From an uncultured Opitutia bacterium (GTDB lineage Bacteria; Verrucomicrobiota; Verrucomicrobiia; Opitutales; UBA953), in assembly GCA_903853185.1 (NCBI GenBank), contig CAINSX010000143.1:1-16249 (forward strand): a stretch of 16,249 nucleotides of DNA, read 5' to 3'. Shown piece after piece: positions 7,926 through 15,818 of this stretch (positions within the stretch are counted from its first letter, which is position 1; every line of letters begins with the position of its first letter). A model generated the notes under the pieces. The model was given only the letters and a program-made list of their open reading frames with translations. It was not told the DNA's origin and made no database searches. The position numbers and the translations under genes were made by a program.

Positions 7926-8965
7926 TGGACCTCGGCTTCGAATTCCAATACCCGTGGGCGCTGCTCTTGCTCGCGTTACTGCCGCTGTATTCGTGGCTAC
8001 GCGGACGCGTGGGCAAAGCCGCGGCGCTGACCTATCCCGACACTTCACTCCTCGAAGGCCTCGGCCGGCCGGTACGCGAACAGAGCGGCCGCCTGCGCGC
8101 CTTCCTTCGCCTCCTTACCGCCGCCCTGCTCATCATCGCGCTCGCCGGCCCACGGACTGCGAACAAGGAGATCGAACGTGAGACCGAAGGCCTCGACATC
8201 ATGTTGGTCGTCGACCTCTCGTGGTCGATGATGGCCTTGGACATGAGCACGCCGCGCGCTGAAGTTACGCGCTGGCAAGCAAGCCAGAGCGTCATCTACG
8301 ACTTCCTCTCGAAGCGTCCGGATGACCGCATCGGCGCCGTTGTCTTCTCCGGCAAGCCCTACCTACTGAGCCCGCTCACGATCAATAAGATCTGGGTCGA
8401 GAAAGGCATCGACCGGATGCACATCGGCATCGTCCAAGAGACCGGCACCGCCATCGGTGAGGCCCTCGCGATGGCCGTCGACCGCATGAAGAACACGAAG
8501 GGCAAGGGCTCTAAGGTCATCATCCTGCTCACCGATGGGGACGATAACATGAGCAAGGCCATCCTGCCCGTGCCGGCCGCCGAGCTCGCCGCCGCCCTTG
8601 GCATCCGCCTCTATTGCATCGGCCTGGGCAAGGATGAGCCCACCGTCCTGCCGCGCTTTGACACGCGCACCGGCCAGCTCTACCGCGACGTCCTCGGTAA
8701 GACGATCCCGATGCAGACCATCAACCCGGCCAACTACGAGATGCTCGGCAAGATGGCCAAGGTCGCCAACGGCCGCTTCTACCGTGCGCTCGACGTGAAC
8801 CAGTTGAGCCGCGTCTACGAGGAGATCGACCGTCTCGAGCGCACTGAGGTGCGCATCCGCGAATCCGTCGTCTACGAAAGCTACCGCCTCGTCTGGGCCG
8901 GCCTCGCCGGGCTGCTCCTGCTCCTCGAACTCGGCTGGGGTCTCCTCCGCCCGCGCGCACCCTAA
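7925..8965 (+). CDS. batA: BatA-type VWA membrane protein
   Basis: Inner-membrane VWA protein of the Bat (aerotolerance) system. The 346-residue product has two N-terminal membrane helices (about 10-25 and 57-76), a VWA domain (about 88-300) and a C-terminal helix (about 322-340), the standard BatA layout. The metal-binding MIDAS is complete: D97-L-S99-W-S101, T175 in ETGTAIGEAL and D204 in LLTDGDDN, so metal-dependent ligand binding is expected. The ATG overlaps the previous stop by one base, and GAAGGGA about nine bases upstream is one of the few good Shine-Dalgarno sequences here. batB follows after 3 bp. BatA and BatB are paralogues; I call this one BatA from gene order. Confidence 0.93.
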   Translation: MDLGFEFQYPWALLLLALLPLYSWLRGRVGKAAALTYPDTSLLEGLGRPVREQSGRLRAFLRLLTAALLIIALAGPRTANKEIERETEGLDIMLVVDLSWSMMALDMSTPRAEVTRWQASQSVIYDFLSKRPDDRIGAVVFSGKPYLLSPLTINKIWVEKGIDRMHIGIVQETGTAIGEALAMAVDRMKNTKGKGSKVIILLTDGDDNMSKAILPVPAAELAAALGIRLYCIGLGKDEPTVLPRFDTRTGQLYRDVLGKTIPMQTINPANYEMLGKMAKVANGRFYRALDVNQLSRVYEEIDRLERTEVRIRESVVYESYRLVWAGLAGLLLLLELGWGLLRPRAP

Positions 8966-8968
8966 TCC

Positions 8969-9976
8969 ATGGACACCGCTGATTTCCATTTCGAGCAGCC
9001 CTGGATCCTGGCCGGCGCCATCACCGGCGGCCTCCTCCTTTTCGTCGCCCTCTGCTGGGCCGAGCGCCGTCGGCGCCGAGGCCTCGCCGGCTTCGCGGCC
9101 GCGCGCCTGCTCGAACGCCTCACCGCCGGTTATTCCTCCGCGCGCCGCCGCGCGAAGGATATCGCCCTCTCGCTCGCCTTCGCGCTGCTCATCGCCTGCT
9201 TCGCTGGCCCGCGCTGGGGCGTCGAGACCTCCCAGCAGAAAGGCGCCACCGAGGACGTGGTCTTCGCGCTCGATGTCTCGAAGTCGATGCTGGTCTCCGA
9301 CATGAGCCCCACGCGCCTCGCGCGTGCCAAAGCCGCGATCGCCAACTTCATCCGCCGCAAGGGCACCGGCAACGTCGGGCTCGTCGCCTTCGCCGGCCAG
9401 GCGTTCCTCCAATGCCCGCTGACGCGCGACTACGACGCGTTCTTCCGCACCCTCGAGGAGACCGACACCGGCAGCATCCAGGTCCCTGGCACCGACATCG
9501 GCCGCGCGATCGAGGAGTCCGAGCTAGCCTTCTACTCCAATCGTAATCGTAAGCTACTCATCATCCTCACCGACGGCGAAGACCTCGAAGCCGGCGGCAT
9601 TGAGATGGCGAAGAAGCTCAAACGCAAGGGGCTCGTCGTGCATACCGTGGGCGTCGGCACCCCTTCGGGCGGACCAATCCGCGTCATCAGTACCATCGGC
9701 TCGCTCGAGACCTTGAAGGACAAGAATGGCGAGGAAGTCCTCAGCCGTCTCGACGAGAAGACCCTCGGCGCGATCGCCGAAGCCGCGAGCGGCCGCTTCG
9801 TTCGCCTCGGCCAAGGCGGCGAAGGTATGGAAGCGTTGCGTCTCGCGATCCAAGCCGGCACCGACGAACGAGCCGCGGGGCGCCGCGGTATCCCGCGCGA
9901 GGAATGGTTCATTGGCGCCGCCCTCTTCCTGCTGGTCCTTGAGTCACTCATCTCCACCCGCCGCAAGACCGCCTGA
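8969..9976 (+). CDS. batB: BatB-type VWA membrane protein
   Basis: Second VWA protein of the Bat system, expected to pair with BatA in the inner membrane. The 335-residue product has helices at about 12-29 and 63-80, a VWA domain (about 95-295) and a C-terminal helix (313-329). The MIDAS is intact: D102-V-S104-K-S106, T175 in PGTDIGRAI and D202 in ILTDGEDL. A basic stretch follows the first helix (ERRRRRRG, 32-39 region), consistent with an inside loop. The ATG lies 3 bp after the batA stop with no Shine-Dalgarno, so expression likely depends on coupling. batC begins 2 bp after its stop. Clearly a paralogue of the preceding gene. Confidence 0.94.
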   Translation: MDTADFHFEQPWILAGAITGGLLLFVALCWAERRRRRGLAGFAAARLLERLTAGYSSARRRAKDIALSLAFALLIACFAGPRWGVETSQQKGATEDVVFALDVSKSMLVSDMSPTRLARAKAAIANFIRRKGTGNVGLVAFAGQAFLQCPLTRDYDAFFRTLEETDTGSIQVPGTDIGRAIEESELAFYSNRNRKLLIILTDGEDLEAGGIEMAKKLKRKGLVVHTVGVGTPSGGPIRVISTIGSLETLKDKNGEEVLSRLDEKTLGAIAEAASGRFVRLGQGGEGMEALRLAIQAGTDERAAGRRGIPREEWFIGAALFLLVLESLISTRRKTA

Positions 9977-9978
9977 CC

Positions 9979-10950
9979 ATGAGAAACCTGCTTCCGTTGC
10001 TCTTCCTGATGTCAGCCAGCCTGGCCGCCGACAAGGCGCCCAGCGACGATCTCGCCAAGCTCGACGCGCGCGAACTCCATAACCGAGGCACCCAGCGCCT
10101 CGCCGAAGGTGACCTGGCCGGTGCTGAAGACGCGCTCCGGGCTTCGCTCGGCCGCGACCTCGACCCACTCCGCCCGCCCGCACTGCACAACCTCGGACAC
10201 GTGCGCTTCGGTAAGGGCAAGGCCGTCCTCGGCGGCAAGACCGCCGGTGACGTGACCGAACTTTCCATCGCGCGCTCCTACCTCGAGGCGGCCGACGCAG
10301 ACATCTCGGACATGAAGGATCAGATTGAACTGATCGACAAGGCCAAGGCCGAAAACCGCGAACCGGACTACGTCCCGGCCACGTCCGCGCTCGGCGGCGG
10401 CATCAACACTTTCCGCACGATCAAAAAGCTCATCCCGAAGGAGGAAGCCATGGTCACTAAGCGCAATGGTGTCGTCGTCGCCTGGACCCGCTCCGTCGGA
10501 GATTTCCGCGGCGCCCACGAACTGGACGCCACTGACGTGCAGGCCAAGGCCAACGCCGACGCCATCGAGGAACTCCTGCGCACCCTCCGACGCGAGACTA
10601 CCGCCCTCGAGGAAGCCATCGAAGCCCAGCGCAAGAAGCTCGAGGAGCTCCGTGCCGTCATCCAGGAACTCGTGAAGCGTATCCCCGACGACAAGCTGCC
10701 CCAGAATGCCGAAGGTGATGACGATGACGACGAGAACTTTCTCCCGCCCGAGCGCCAGAAGCCGAAGTCCGGCAAAGGCGACCCTAAGAAGGGTAAGCCC
10801 GGAGAGGAACAGAAGATGACTGAACAAGAAGCCCGCGGCTCTCTCGAAGGCCTGAAGAACGAATTCGGCCGCAAGATGCCGGCGGGCGGACAGGACGGCA
10901 AGGGCGGCAGCGGCGGCAAGGCCAACGAAAAGAAGGGTAAGGACTACTGA
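9979..10950 (+). CDS. batC: BatC-like TPR protein, exported
   Basis: A 323-residue protein with a signal peptide (1-17, cleavage probably after SLAA), a TPR-type repeat region (about 31-80), a long charged stretch of no recognised family (about 85-185), a strong predicted coiled coil (about 190-237), an acidic run (DDDDDEN, 247-253) and a lysine/glycine-rich tail. Near the end, MTEQEARGSLEGLKNE (280-295) matches the short motif seen at the C-terminus of BatC-like TPR proteins. Position between batB and batD also says BatC. It is larger than the usual BatC because of the middle region and the coiled coil. Starts 2 bp after batB; batD starts 1 bp after its stop. Probably periplasmic and a partner of the BatA/B VWA domains. 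Confidence 0.8.
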   Translation: MRNLLPLLFLMSASLAADKAPSDDLAKLDARELHNRGTQRLAEGDLAGAEDALRASLGRDLDPLRPPALHNLGHVRFGKGKAVLGGKTAGDVTELSIARSYLEAADADISDMKDQIELIDKAKAENREPDYVPATSALGGGINTFRTIKKLIPKEEAMVTKRNGVVVAWTRSVGDFRGAHELDATDVQAKANADAIEELLRTLRRETTALEEAIEAQRKKLEELRAVIQELVKRIPDDKLPQNAEGDDDDDENFLPPERQKPKSGKGDPKKGKPGEEQKMTEQEARGSLEGLKNEFGRKMPAGGQDGKGGSGGKANEKKGKDY

Positions 10951-10951
10951 G

Positions 10952-12628
10952 ATGCGTCGCCTCTTCTCGCTCTGCTTCGCCCTGCTCCTCGGCCTCACCG
11001 CCGCGGCGGAGGATCGCGTCAGTTGGGAGATCACTCCGCGCGTCACCGCCCCTGGCCAGCCCTTCCGCCTGCAGATCATCGTCGAGTCCGACGTCGTCCT
11101 CGGCGGCGCCCAACAGGCAGGAAAGGAAATTCGTCCCCCTCGCGGTATGGCCTTGCGCCTCTCCGGACAGATCGTCCGTTCGGACTCCAACGAGGCCACG
11201 ATCAACTACTCCGGCGTCGCTCCGGAACAGGAAGGCGAATACATCATCCCGGCTTTCAACCTGCGCTTCGCCCGCAAGATGGTCGCCGTACCGGAGATCA
11301 AACTCATGGTTAACAAGAGCGTGGCCTACCGCCGGACCGCCCAGGCGCGCGCCGAGCTCGTCATCCCTGACCGCACCTTCTACGTCGGCGAACTCATCCG
11401 CGGCGCAATCCGCATGCGCGGCGGCGAAGAGGAAACCGTCGTGGCCAGCTTCGGCCTCGAATCGGTGGCAGAAGGCTTCACCTTCTCCGTGACGACCGAC
11501 CGACAGCCGCTGCCCGAGGAACTCGGTCAGGGCATGCAAACGACTTTCGAACTGACCCCGATCCGCGATGGCGTGAGCGAGCTCGCGCTCAACGGCACCA
11601 TGCTTATCCAAGGCGCCCAGATCAATGCCTTCAGCAACAGTGGCCGGGATCGGCCCTACGCCTTCCGCCGCAAGCTCACCGTCGAACATGTCCCCGAACG
11701 CGGCCGCCCGGCCGACTGGACCGGCGCCATCGGCACCTTTGCCGCGGAAGCCGTGCAGGTCTCCAAGGACAAACCTGAAGTCGGCGAACCCATCCGCCTG
11801 CGCGCCATCCTCACCGGCACCGGCAATCTCGACCGCCTGATCACGCCCGAGATACCGAGCAGTGAACAGTGGGATATCCTGCCGGCCCAGGAACGCCGAC
11901 GGCACTCCGAGGAGCAGCGCTTCTTCGTCTACACGCTCGTCCCGCGCCTTCCTGGCAAGCTACTCACGCCGACCATCCGCTTTTCGACGTTCAATCCGCT
12001 GACGAAGCAATATGGTCGCGTTGAATTCAAACCCATCGAGGTGATCGTCACTGGTACCGCGCCGGCGAAGGTCGACCTCATCACCGCCGACCCCTCGGCG
12101 CCGGCGGATACGAAGAAGAAGACCGTGACCGGCCTGGCTGAGCCGGAACCCCGCCGCACCTCGGCGCTCTTCCTTGGCACGCCCTCGGCTCCGCTTGCGG
12201 CGTCGACGACCTTTTGGTCCGGCAACGGACTCCTCGTCACTCTGCTCATCGCGCTGACGGCCGCGACGGTGTATCTCGGCTACCTTGCGGCCCACCCTGA
12301 GATCCGGATTCGCCGGCGCGCCCGCTCCATCCTACGCGCGTCGCTCGCCTCTGCGGAGAACGCCCGACGCCAAGGCGACCACCGTGCCTTCGCCCTATCC
12401 GCCGTCCGCGCCCTCCAGGTCGGGAGCGCTGCGCTGCTCGGCGCCGAAGAAGCGGCGATGACCCAGAGCGACGTCGAACGCGCCCTCCCTGGCGCTGGCC
12501 GCACCCTGCTCGACGGCCTATTCCTCCGCGCTTTCGGCGAACGCTTCGCCGCGGATGTGCCGAAAGCCACCGCGGATGAAGACACCGCCGCGCTCGCGCT
12601 CGTCCGCCGACTTCTTGCCCAGCTATGA
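10952..12628 (+). CDS. batD: BatD-family protein, membrane-anchored periplasmic
   Basis: BatD ('oxygen tolerance') family protein of 558 residues. It has a signal peptide (1-19, ending TAAAE), a large beta-rich ectodomain (about 22-400) containing the family-like GTGNL (289-293), a proline-rich linker (about 370-415), one membrane helix (about 425-446) and a cytoplasmic helical domain (about 450-558). This is the expected BatD layout: a periplasmic part made of Ig-like modules on a single anchor. The start lies 1 bp after batC. It ends in an ATGA overlap of 4 bp with batE, indicating coupled translation. Function beyond membership of the Bat complex is not established; a redox or chaperone role in the envelope is speculation. 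Confidence 0.9.
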   Translation: MRRLFSLCFALLLGLTAAAEDRVSWEITPRVTAPGQPFRLQIIVESDVVLGGAQQAGKEIRPPRGMALRLSGQIVRSDSNEATINYSGVAPEQEGEYIIPAFNLRFARKMVAVPEIKLMVNKSVAYRRTAQARAELVIPDRTFYVGELIRGAIRMRGGEEETVVASFGLESVAEGFTFSVTTDRQPLPEELGQGMQTTFELTPIRDGVSELALNGTMLIQGAQINAFSNSGRDRPYAFRRKLTVEHVPERGRPADWTGAIGTFAAEAVQVSKDKPEVGEPIRLRAILTGTGNLDRLITPEIPSSEQWDILPAQERRRHSEEQRFFVYTLVPRLPGKLLTPTIRFSTFNPLTKQYGRVEFKPIEVIVTGTAPAKVDLITADPSAPADTKKKTVTGLAEPEPRRTSALFLGTPSAPLAASTTFWSGNGLLVTLLIALTAATVYLGYLAAHPEIRIRRRARSILRASLASAENARRQGDHRAFALSAVRALQVGSAALLGAEEAAMTQSDVERALPGAGRTLLDGLFLRAFGERFAADVPKATADEDTAALALVRRLLAQL

Positions 12629-13383
12629 GGTCCTTCGCCTGCCTTTTCCTCTGTTGGGTGGCGTCCCTCTCTGCCGCCGACGTTATGCCGTCCGCCGCCG
12701 AAACCGCCTATGCCAAGGGCGACTATGCAACCGCCGTCGAGAAGTGGTCTGACGAAGCCCGGACGGAAGGCGTCACTGCCGCAAGACTCTCTGCGCTCGG
12801 CAACGCCGAATGGCGGCTCGGCCGTAAAGGCCGCGCGATGGTCTGCTGGGAGCGGTCGCTCCTGCTCGACCCGCGTGACCCCGTTGCCCTCGCCGGCATC
12901 CGGCATGCGCTGAACGCCGGCGGCACCGAACGCCCCGCGCTCACCTGGTCTGAGAACTACGCCTCGTTCCTGACCGCCGACGCGTGGCTCATCCTGGCCA
13001 CCGTGTCCTTCTGGGTCGCCTTCCTCTGCGTCATCGTGCCTCGCCTCCGCCGACGCTCCGCGACCGAAGCCAACCATCGTGCCCGACTGATTGCATTGAC
13101 CGTGTTCGCGCTCTGCATCCCGGGCCTGTGGGGCAGTCGCTCGCTTTCCGCCCGGGCGGTCGTCCGCAAGACCGAGCTCTCTTTGCGACTCACGCCGACG
13201 CAGTTCGGCGAACCCTTGAACGCCGTCGCCGAGGGCGATGTCGTCCGGACCGGTCGTCCCTTCAATGGACATGTCCGCGTCACGACGGCCGACGGCAAGA
13301 CAGGCTGGCTGCGCACCGGCGAGATCGAGTCTGTCCGCGGCCCTGGGCTGCCGGCCGACCTGGATCAGAAGGCCGCGCCCTGA
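12625..13383 (+). CDS. batE: BatE-like protein: TPR, two membrane helices and SH3-like domain
   Basis: A 252-residue protein with a signal peptide (about 1-18), a TPR-like unit (about 24-95, including GDYATAVEKW and RKGRAMVCWERSLLLDP), two membrane helices (about 119-138 and 153-170) with a basic loop between them (RLRRR), and a bacterial SH3-type domain (about 176-236, ending GKTGWLRTGEIE). This is the BatE arrangement: tetratricopeptide plus SH3. Both terminal domains should face the periplasm. The ATG overlaps the batD stop by 4 bp. It is the last recognisable bat gene; lptF/G follows after 45 bp. Confidence in the family is good, though the symbol rests partly on gene order. Confidence 0.82.
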   Translation: MRSFACLFLCWVASLSAADVMPSAAETAYAKGDYATAVEKWSDEARTEGVTAARLSALGNAEWRLGRKGRAMVCWERSLLLDPRDPVALAGIRHALNAGGTERPALTWSENYASFLTADAWLILATVSFWVAFLCVIVPRLRRRSATEANHRARLIALTVFALCIPGLWGSRSLSARAVVRKTELSLRLTPTQFGEPLNAVAEGDVVRTGRPFNGHVRVTTADGKTGWLRTGEIESVRGPGLPADLDQKAAP

Positions 13384-13428
13384 GCCTTTCGCCTTGGAGA
13401 GTCGGGCTGGGTCGGCTTGGATGCTGAG

Positions 13429-14574
13429 GTGCGCCTCCTTGACCGCCACGTCCTAACCGAAACCGTCGTCGCCGGCGGGGCCGCCACGGGCGCGTTTGTG
13501 TTCGTGATGGTCGCAGGTAATATCCTGACGCAGGTCTCGAGCGCTATCGCGACCGGCCGCGTCAGCGGCTGGGAAGGACTAGAACTTGTCGGCCTCCTCT
13601 TCCCGGGCGTGTTGCCTTACGCGCTACCCCTCGGCCTACTGACTGGCGTGCTCATCGCGTTCGGCCGGATGAGTTCACAGCAGGAGCTCACCGCCATGAA
13701 GGCCAGCGGGCGCAGCCTCGGACGCATCGCCCGACCCGCACTCCTTTTCGCCGGAGCCCTCGCGGTGCTCTCAGCTTGGCTTAATCTCGAGGTCGCCCCT
13801 TATTGTAACACTGAGTACCGACGCTTGCTGGTGGGTTCCGCCAAGGACAATCCCGCTTCCGTGATCGTGCCCGGAAAACTCAACCGCCAGTTTCCCGGCA
13901 TGGTGATCCGCGCCGCGGAACGTGACGGCGAGGTGCTGCGCGACTTCTGGCTCTGGAGCGTCGACGAGCATGGACGCCTGACGCAGGCAATCCATGCGCG
14001 CGAGGCGCGCCTCGCTCCGGCCATTAATAACAAGGGCGAAGGCATCCTGCGGGTGACGCTGACCGATGCCCGCCTCGAGAAGCGCCAAGCCGGCGATGAG
14101 AACTTCGATCGCCCCTCCTCCTTCACGACCGCCGGGACCACCCAACTGGAATTCCCTGCTTCGGGCATCTTCAAGGACGGCGGGAATTTCCAACGCAAGC
14201 TGCGCTGGCTTACGACCTCCGAGCTCCTCGACGCCATGGACAAAGGCTGGCAGGTCCCAGAGAAAGCCACCCTCAAGGAAAAGGAGCGCGGCCAGATGCT
14301 CGCCACGACACAGCTGATGTCCCACCTCGCGGGTGCCTTCTCGGTCTTCTCGCTCGCCTTCCTAGCGGTGCCGCTCGCCGTCCGCGTGGGCCGGTCAGAG
14401 ACCTTCGTCAACGCAGCTGTCGCCCTCGGCGTCGCCCTGTCCTATTACTTGCTCACCTCGATGGCCGCCTACGTGAAGGACCCGGACCTGCGGCCCGACC
14501 TCCTCATCTGGCTACCGAACGTCGCGGTGGTCTGCATAGCCTGGCTCCTCCTCCGGCGCGCTTCGCGCCACTGA
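13429..14574 (+). CDS. LptF/LptG-family permease (YjgP/YjgQ)
   Basis: Inner-membrane component of the ABC exporter that extracts lipopolysaccharide and passes it to LptC. From the GTG at 13429 the 381-residue product begins MRLLDRHVL, the classic LptF/G N-terminus; a TTG at 13417 would add four residues and is the alternative. It has three N-terminal helices (about 15-35, 52-75, 102-120), the conserved cytoplasmic coupling segment GRMSSQQELTAMKASG (79-94), a periplasmic beta-jellyroll (about 130-290) and three C-terminal helices (about 297-318, 325-346, 357-376). I cannot decide between LptF and LptG. Normally two such genes lie together; only one is present here. It ends 6 bp from the convergent ctaG-like gene and has no terminator. 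Confidence 0.88.
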   Translation: MRLLDRHVLTETVVAGGAATGAFVFVMVAGNILTQVSSAIATGRVSGWEGLELVGLLFPGVLPYALPLGLLTGVLIAFGRMSSQQELTAMKASGRSLGRIARPALLFAGALAVLSAWLNLEVAPYCNTEYRRLLVGSAKDNPASVIVPGKLNRQFPGMVIRAAERDGEVLRDFWLWSVDEHGRLTQAIHAREARLAPAINNKGEGILRVTLTDARLEKRQAGDENFDRPSSFTTAGTTQLEFPASGIFKDGGNFQRKLRWLTTSELLDAMDKGWQVPEKATLKEKERGQMLATTQLMSHLAGAFSVFSLAFLAVPLAVRVGRSETFVNAAVALGVALSYYLLTSMAAYVKDPDLRPDLLIWLPNVAVVCIAWLLLRRASRH

Positions 14575-14580
14575 GCCAGC

Positions 14581-15372
14581 TCAGCGGTCGCGCTGATACC
14601 ACGCGAAGAACGCGTAAGCCATGCAGCAGAGGGCGAAGACCTCGTTGAAGCCCTTCATCACCACGGCGCCTAGGATCATGTCCGACGAGGCCGTAAGGGC
14701 GCTGATGCGCGGAGCCAAGCGGTAGGTTTCGTAAATCGGGTGATCGCCAAAGATGAGCACCGCCCAGAGCGGCAGGTCGGCGACCATCAGCGCGAAGCAA
14801 TAGAACATCGCCTGGCCGTAGCCGATGCGCGGCAACGTGGCGGACATCGAGAATAGCGGCCAGACCATGAGGATGGCGGGGAGAAACATCGACCAATGCT
14901 CAATGACGTGGAGCGGTCGGCTGCGGAGGGCGGCTTCGTAGAGCTCTGGAAAGTGCCACATGGAGAAGCACAGCGTGAAGATGAGCCCACCCGTGATTGG
15001 GTGCGTGAGCACGCGCAGCGCCCGGGCGAGGCGGGGTCGGCCTGCGAGCAGGAAGCCATCGATGAATTCCGGAGGCAGGCCCGTCACGATGAGGGGCGCG
15101 GAGATGTAGATCAGCAACATGTGCTGCAACATGTGCGCCCAGAACAGGAAGCCTTCGCCCATCTGATCGATCGGGGAGCCGACGGCGACATAGGCAACCA
15201 GCACGCCGAGATGGAAACGCACGGCGTACCAGACGGGGTACTTCGTCCGGCCCGGGAGGAGCCGCGCGCGATACGGCCCGCACATCAGCGCGTGAGCCCA
15301 GCACGCCCCGACGACCAGGAGCAGCAGCAGCGGCTCCGTGTGCCAGTGGAGGGGGATCTTCATCCCCTGCAT
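14581..15372 (-). CDS. ctaG: CtaG-like cytochrome c oxidase assembly protein (caa3 type)
   Basis: Polytopic membrane protein of the caa3_CtaG family, needed for assembly of caa3-type oxidases. The 263-residue product has about seven hydrophobic segments and the family's histidine motifs: H80 and H84 in AHMLQHMLLI, H140 in MWHFPELYEAAL, and H155 and H159 in HVIEHW. These probably concern copper or heme handling, but that is inferred. It is unrelated to the proteobacterial Cox11, which shares the symbol. The ATG at 15372 is chosen, with GAGG ten bases upstream; a TTG at 15399 (nine more residues) and an ATG at 15363 are alternatives. It lies downstream of the oxidase genes on the same strand but beyond a strong terminator, which is odd. 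Confidence 0.88.
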   Translation of the reverse strand: MQGMKIPLHWHTEPLLLLLVVGACWAHALMCGPYRARLLPGRTKYPVWYAVRFHLGVLVAYVAVGSPIDQMGEGFLFWAHMLQHMLLIYISAPLIVTGLPPEFIDGFLLAGRPRLARALRVLTHPITGGLIFTLCFSMWHFPELYEAALRSRPLHVIEHWSMFLPAILMVWPLFSMSATLPRIGYGQAMFYCFALMVADLPLWAVLIFGDHPIYETYRLAPRISALTASSDMILGAVVMKGFNEVFALCCMAYAFFAWYQRDR

Positions 15373-15410
15373 ATGAAGCCAGCCTCGGCTGACTCGCAAG
15401 CGTGGGCACG

Positions 15411-15439
15411 AAAAAGGCCTCCGCCAGAGCGGAGGCCTT
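15411..15439 (-). terminator. Strong intrinsic terminator after the cox genes
   Basis: AAGGCCTCCGC (15414-15424) and GCGGAGGCCTT (15429-15439) form an 11-pair perfect stem around the tetraloop CAGA. On the minus strand the stem is followed by a T-run (TTTTT at 15415-15411, the first two within the stem). It starts 22 bp after the stop of the subunit IV gene and ends the cox transcript. On the plus strand the hairpin has only a short TT tail, so it is directional. Confidence 0.9.
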
Positions 15440-15461
15440 CGTCAACCAATCGACGTCGACC

Positions 15462-15803
15462 TTAGCTGAACCAGCGGGTGTCGATACGGTCGGCCGAGAA
15501 CAGGCAGAGCATCGCGGTGTAAGTCGCGAAGGCGAGCGCCAGGCCGGCGAAGAAGCACCAGAAGAGCAGGCGCTTATCGTAGATCAGGTGCATGAACCAC
15601 AGGATGACCGCGAAGAACTTGCCGGCGGACATCAGGGTCAGGATGGTCAGGACGACTGCGACCGGAAGCGGCAGGAAGATCAGCACGATCTCGGCGCCGG
15701 TGACGACGGCCAGCCAGAGGGCCAGCACGATGAAGTGGTGGTAGCGGCGGACTTCCTCGGCGAGGAAATCAGGACTGGGAGCGGCTTCGTGAGAAGAGGA
15801 CAT
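15462..15803 (-). CDS. Cytochrome c oxidase subunit IV (caa3/COX4_pro type)
   Basis: Small membrane subunit of an aa3/caa3-type oxidase, with a structural rather than catalytic role. The 113-residue product has three hydrophobic segments (about 24-45, 47-71, 79-102) and the family-like sequence KFFAVILWFMHLIYD (62-76), preceded by a charged N-terminal tail. Size and topology match the prokaryotic subunit IV that follows subunit III in caa3 operons (CtaF or CoxD). The ATG at 15803 sits 15 bp after the subunit III stop, without a Shine-Dalgarno, so it is probably coupled. A terminator follows immediately, so this is the last gene of its transcript. Confidence 0.9.
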   Translation of the reverse strand: MSSSHEAAPSPDFLAEEVRRYHHFIVLALWLAVVTGAEIVLIFLPLPVAVVLTILTLMSAGKFFAVILWFMHLIYDKRLLFWCFFAGLALAFATYTAMLCLFSADRIDTRWFS

Positions 15804-15818
15804 GGTCGGAAAGGTAGG

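Noticed and set aside
8363..9412. 349-codon minus-strand frame across batA and batB
   Set aside because: Shadow of two clear VWA genes, low complexity, no start signal or family resemblance.
10012..11205. 397-codon minus-strand frame across batC and batD
   Set aside because: Antisense to well-supported genes in a tight operon. The hydrophobic stretches mirror the coding strand and no family is evident.
12280..13449. 389-codon minus-strand frame across batD and batE
   Set aside because: Antisense to real genes. The composition is Arg/Gly/Ala-rich with no motif.
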